DNA of 7,852 bases from CAYFJO01 sp964343305 (lineage in GTDB: Bacteria; Planctomycetota; Planctomycetia; Pirellulales; Pirellulaceae), in contig CAYFJO010000488.1 of assembly GCA_964343305.1 (NCBI GenBank), positions 1 through 7,852 on the forward strand, given 5' to 3'. Of the stretch, positions 5,619 through 7,852 are shown in pieces. How positions within the stretch are numbered: the stretch's first letter is position 1; each line of letters opens with the position of its first letter. A model generated the notes under the pieces. That model was given only the letters and a program-made list of their open reading frames with translations, was not told the DNA's origin and did no database searches. Both the position numbers and the translations under genes were made by a program.

Positions 5619-6836
5619 ATGTGGAGAATCGATGGCCGAAAAAGACTCCCTTCGCGTTCGATATGGTTGTTTGCTTTTTCGGCGATTTGGTTCGCGGCGT
5701 TTCCGGTGCGCGCTTTGGCTCAGGAGAATGGTTCAGATTTCCAGAAGCAGGCGTTGTTGTTTGCTCAGCACTGCACGAAATGCCACACGGTGGGTCAAGG
5801 TGACCGCGTCGGGCCGGACCTGAAAGACGTGACCAAGCGTCGGGAGCGTGACTGGCTGATCGGTCTGATTGCCGATCCGGATCCGTATCTGGACAACGAT
5901 CCGGTGGCCAAAGAGTTGCTGAAAAAATACAACGGCGTGCGGATGCCGAATCTCAAACTTTCCCAGGTGCAGGCGGAGGATTTGCTGAAGTTCATTGAGA
6001 CGCTCAGTGAAGGCACCGGCGGCGGCATGGCGGATGTCATTCCTCTGGCGGAACAGAAGATTGCCACAAGGATCGAGGGGCCTGACGAAGGAACGGGCGT
6101 TCCACGTTGGGGATTGGTAGCTCTACTTGCGATCGCAGCTCTAAGCGGTCTGAGCTGGAAGTTCGAAGCGGTCAGGACGGCCCAAGTGCTGGTCGTCTTG
6201 GGCATCGGTGTTGGGTACTGGTCATTCGGCGGCCAGCAACATCACCATTTGATGGGAAACAATCAAGGCTATGCCCCCGAGCAGCCGGTTGCGTTTTCCC
6301 ACGCGCTGCATGCGGGCGAAATGGGGATGTCCTGTCTTTATTGCCATCATGGGGCGGAGAAAGGTCCTGTGGCGGGCATCCCGTCGGTGAACATCTGCAT
6401 GAACTGCCACAAAGTGGTGCGTAAACGCAAGGGCGCGCGTGAACCGTCTGCGGAGATCGCCAAAATCCTGGCGGCCTGGAGAACGCGTCCGCGTGACGGC
6501 CAGGACTTTAGCGGCGGCATTGTTCGGACCAGTCAAGATGATGCGAGTCAAGATGCGAGTCAAGATGCTCTCGACCCAGGTGCCAGCGGCAACATCGAAT
6601 GGGTCCGAGTGCATCGCTTGGCGGACTACGTCCACTTCAACCATCAGGTCCATGTACACAATGGCATCGCCTGCCAGGAATGCCACGGACCGGTGGAGAC
6701 AATGCAGCGGATGCGCCAGGCGAGCAGCCTTTCGATGGGCTGGTGCGTCGACTGCCATCGTCACCAGGGGCGTGCGGCCCCGACTCATTGGAAACGTTCG
6801 GGCGGCGAACTCGACTGCTCGGCATGCCACTTGTAG
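5619..6836 (+). CDS. actA: Alternative complex III subunit A with fused N-terminal cytochrome c domain (six hemes)
   Basis: ActA is the multiheme subunit that takes electrons from the quinol-oxidising core of ACIII on the periplasmic side. The 405 residues show, in order: a signal peptide (RKR, then a WLFAF core, ending near ALAQ34); a monoheme class I cytochrome c domain (CTKCH 52-56, probable Met ligand M109 in VRMPNL); two hydrophobic segments at about 153-170 and 178-203; then a five-heme region with CLYCH 239-243, CMNCH 260-264, CQECH 352-356, CVDCH 376-380 and CSACH 400-404. The segments QPVAFSHALHAGEMG, AGIPSVN, WVRVHRL and LSMGWC are typical of ActA. Known ActA has five hemes, with a separate monoheme ActE, so this looks like an ActE-ActA fusion. 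The last heme histidine is the penultimate residue. A short repeat-bearing insert lies near 285-315. actB follows 10 bp later. Confidence 0.9.
   Translation: MWRIDGRKRLPSRSIWLFAFSAIWFAAFPVRALAQENGSDFQKQALLFAQHCTKCHTVGQGDRVGPDLKDVTKRRERDWLIGLIADPDPYLDNDPVAKELLKKYNGVRMPNLKLSQVQAEDLLKFIETLSEGTGGGMADVIPLAEQKIATRIEGPDEGTGVPRWGLVALLAIAALSGLSWKFEAVRTAQVLVVLGIGVGYWSFGGQQHHHLMGNNQGYAPEQPVAFSHALHAGEMGMSCLYCHHGAEKGPVAGIPSVNICMNCHKVVRKRKGAREPSAEIAKILAAWRTRPRDGQDFSGGIVRTSQDDASQDASQDALDPGASGNIEWVRVHRLADYVHFNHQVHVHNGIACQECHGPVETMQRMRQASSLSMGWCVDCHRHQGRAAPTHWKRSGGELDCSACHL
6531..6566 (+). repeat. Nine-base repeat agtcaagat, three copies, inside actA
   Basis: Copies start at 6531, 6546 and 6558. They keep the reading frame and encode an Asp/Gln/Ser-rich SQD repeat. 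The stretch sits between the CMNCH heme site and the conserved WVRVH segment, where an extra loop should be harmless. Confidence 0.85.
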
Positions 6837-6839
6837 GAG
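6835..6839 (+). promoter_or_regulatory. Ribosome binding site of actB, overlapping the actA stop
   Basis: AGGAG uses the last two bases of the actA TAG and ends seven bases before a GTG. It decides the GTG start at 6847 and indicates translational coupling of the two subunits. Confidence 0.85.
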
Positions 6840-6846
6840 ACGCCGC

Positions 6847-7852
6847 GTGACGCAACCTGAAACAGACGCCTCCCAGAACGCTGACACTCGTGTGGGCGGG
6901 ATCCGCCGGCGGGATTTTTTGTACATCCTGGGGGCCAGTTTCGCAGCCCTGGGGCTTTCCCGCATTCGCTTTCGGGCTCCGCACGAGAAAATCATTCCGT
7001 ATCTGCAACAGCCCGAAGAAATCACTCCCGGCGTGGCCAACTGGTACGCCTCCACCTGCGGCGGTTGCCCGGCGTCGTGCGGAGTGCTTGTCAAAAACCG
7101 CGACGGCCGGCCGATCAAACTCGAAGGCAATCCCGATCATCCTCATTCCCAGGGAGGTGTCTGTGCGCGTGGTCAGGCCACGGTGCTCGACTTGTACGAC
7201 TCCGAACGTCTGAAGAGTCCGCTGGCCGGCGGCCAGCCGACGAGTTGGGACAAGTTGGATGCGGCCGTGACAGAGCGGCTGGCCGCGATCCAGCAGGATG
7301 GTGGCAGGATTCGTATCCTCAGCTCGACGGTGACCAGCCCGACCTTGCAGGAAGCGATCGCCCGATTCGTGCAAGCTTACCCGGGTGCCCAGCACGTCAC
7401 ATACGACGCACTCTCTGGTTCGGCGATCCTCGAGGCGCACCGAATTTCTCATGACGAGTCCTTGCTACCGTTCTACCGCTTCGACCGCGCCAAGGTGATT
7501 GTCGCTTTTGATGCCGATTTCCTTGGCACCTGGATCGCGCCGGTCGAGTTCACCAAGGGCTGGAGTCTGAGTCGCAAGCTGACCGCGGACCGGCAAGTCA
7601 TGTCGTGGCATGTGCAGTTCGAAGCGCGGCTGTCCGTGACCGGGGCCAACGCCGATTTGCGCGTGCCGATAGCGCCGTCGTCCCAGTTCGCTGCGCTCTT
7701 GGCGCTGGCCCGGCGCGTCGAAAGTCGCCTCGGCCAGACGAACGTTGTTCGTCTCCCCGAGGCCACCGAAGAGCCGCAGGTCGACTCCGCGACACTCGAC
7801 CGGATCGCCGATGAGTTGGTGGCGGCAGGTAGCCGGAGCCTGGTCGTCAGTG
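6847..7852 (+). CDS. actB: Alternative complex III subunit B, molybdopterin oxidoreductase-like, 5' part
   Basis: The frame is open from a GTG to the right edge, giving 335 codons, so the gene is cut. Residues 20-36 hold a Tat-type signal (RRRDFLYILGASFAALG). Next come the ActB-type segments PGVANWYAS, RPIKLEGNPDHP and VCARGQATVLDLYDSERL, and a molybdopterin-oxidoreductase-like alpha/beta region. Cysteines 71, 74, 78 and 106 form CX2CX3CX27C, the standard spacing for the N-terminal [4Fe-4S] cluster of this superfamily. In ACIII, ActB is periplasmic and carries iron-sulfur clusters in its C-terminal half, while the first half is a molybdopterin-like fold thought to lack molybdenum; that C-terminal half is outside the window. 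The location 10 bp after actA supports the assignment over a true molybdoenzyme. The product would relay electrons within the quinol-oxidising complex. Confidence 0.9.
   Translation, partial: MTQPETDASQNADTRVGGIRRRDFLYILGASFAALGLSRIRFRAPHEKIIPYLQQPEEITPGVANWYASTCGGCPASCGVLVKNRDGRPIKLEGNPDHPHSQGGVCARGQATVLDLYDSERLKSPLAGGQPTSWDKLDAAVTERLAAIQQDGGRIRILSSTVTSPTLQEAIARFVQAYPGAQHVTYDALSGSAILEAHRISHDESLLPFYRFDRAKVIVAFDADFLGTWIAPVEFTKGWSLSRKLTADRQVMSWHVQFEARLSVTGANADLRVPIAPSSQFAALLALARRVESRLGQTNVVRLPEATEEPQVDSATLDRIADELVAAGSRSLVVS

Noticed and set aside
6222..7452. Long minus-strand open frames across actA and actB.
   Set aside because: They oppose well-supported genes and arise from codon bias in G+C-rich coding DNA.

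Overview
The window reads as part of a bacterial respiratory chromosome region with moderately high G+C. It encodes periplasmic nitrite respiration next to an alternative complex III (ACIII) operon. Taxonomy is an inference. Membrane-anchored c-type cytochromes with lipoprotein-like leaders, an ACIII locus starting with a fused cytochrome, and a DDE-transposase remnant would suit a Planctomycetota-like or related environmental lineage, but nothing here proves it.

Layout. (1) Minus strand, 1-724: the 5' two-fifths or so of a NirN-like cytochrome c/d1 protein, running off the left edge. (2) Minus strand, 771-2480: an intact nirS (cytochrome cd1 nitrite reductase) with heme c motif, heme d1 ligand and both catalytic histidines. 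The two genes are 46 bp apart and look like one transcript, nirS-nirN. (3) 2481-3037: a long nirS leader with an FNR/DNR-type box, a -10, hairpins and an 18-bp tandem repeat, then a decayed transposase fragment. (4) Plus strand, 3038-3484: a small four-helix membrane protein of CopD/HemJ-like appearance. (5) 3485-4093: two more perfect FNR-type boxes, a REP-like inverted-repeat element and a second long leader. (6) Plus strand, 4094-5428: an exported diheme cytochrome c of no family I recognise. (7) 5429-5618: a spacer with a terminator-like hairpin. (8) Plus strand, 5619-6836 and 6847 to the right edge: actA (six hemes, an apparent ActE-ActA fusion) and actB of ACIII, translationally close-coupled.

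How the genes may work together. ACIII oxidises quinol and passes electrons to periplasmic cytochromes. NirS reduces nitrite to NO with electrons from such cytochromes, and NirN is involved in maturing heme d1 for NirS. The diheme cytochrome has an FNR-box promoter closely matching that of nirS, so it is probably made under the same oxygen- or NO-limited conditions and may carry electrons or sense NO in this pathway.

The most notable observation is that the upstream regions of nirS and of the diheme cytochrome gene are homologous over about 150 bp. Both have a perfect TTGAT-N4-ATCAA box, a -10 at the same spacing, a hairpin whose stem differs in sequence but is still paired, and a 27-bp block with 23 identities about 115-119 bp downstream of the box centre. 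This looks like a duplicated promoter plus structured leader wiring two genes into one regulon.
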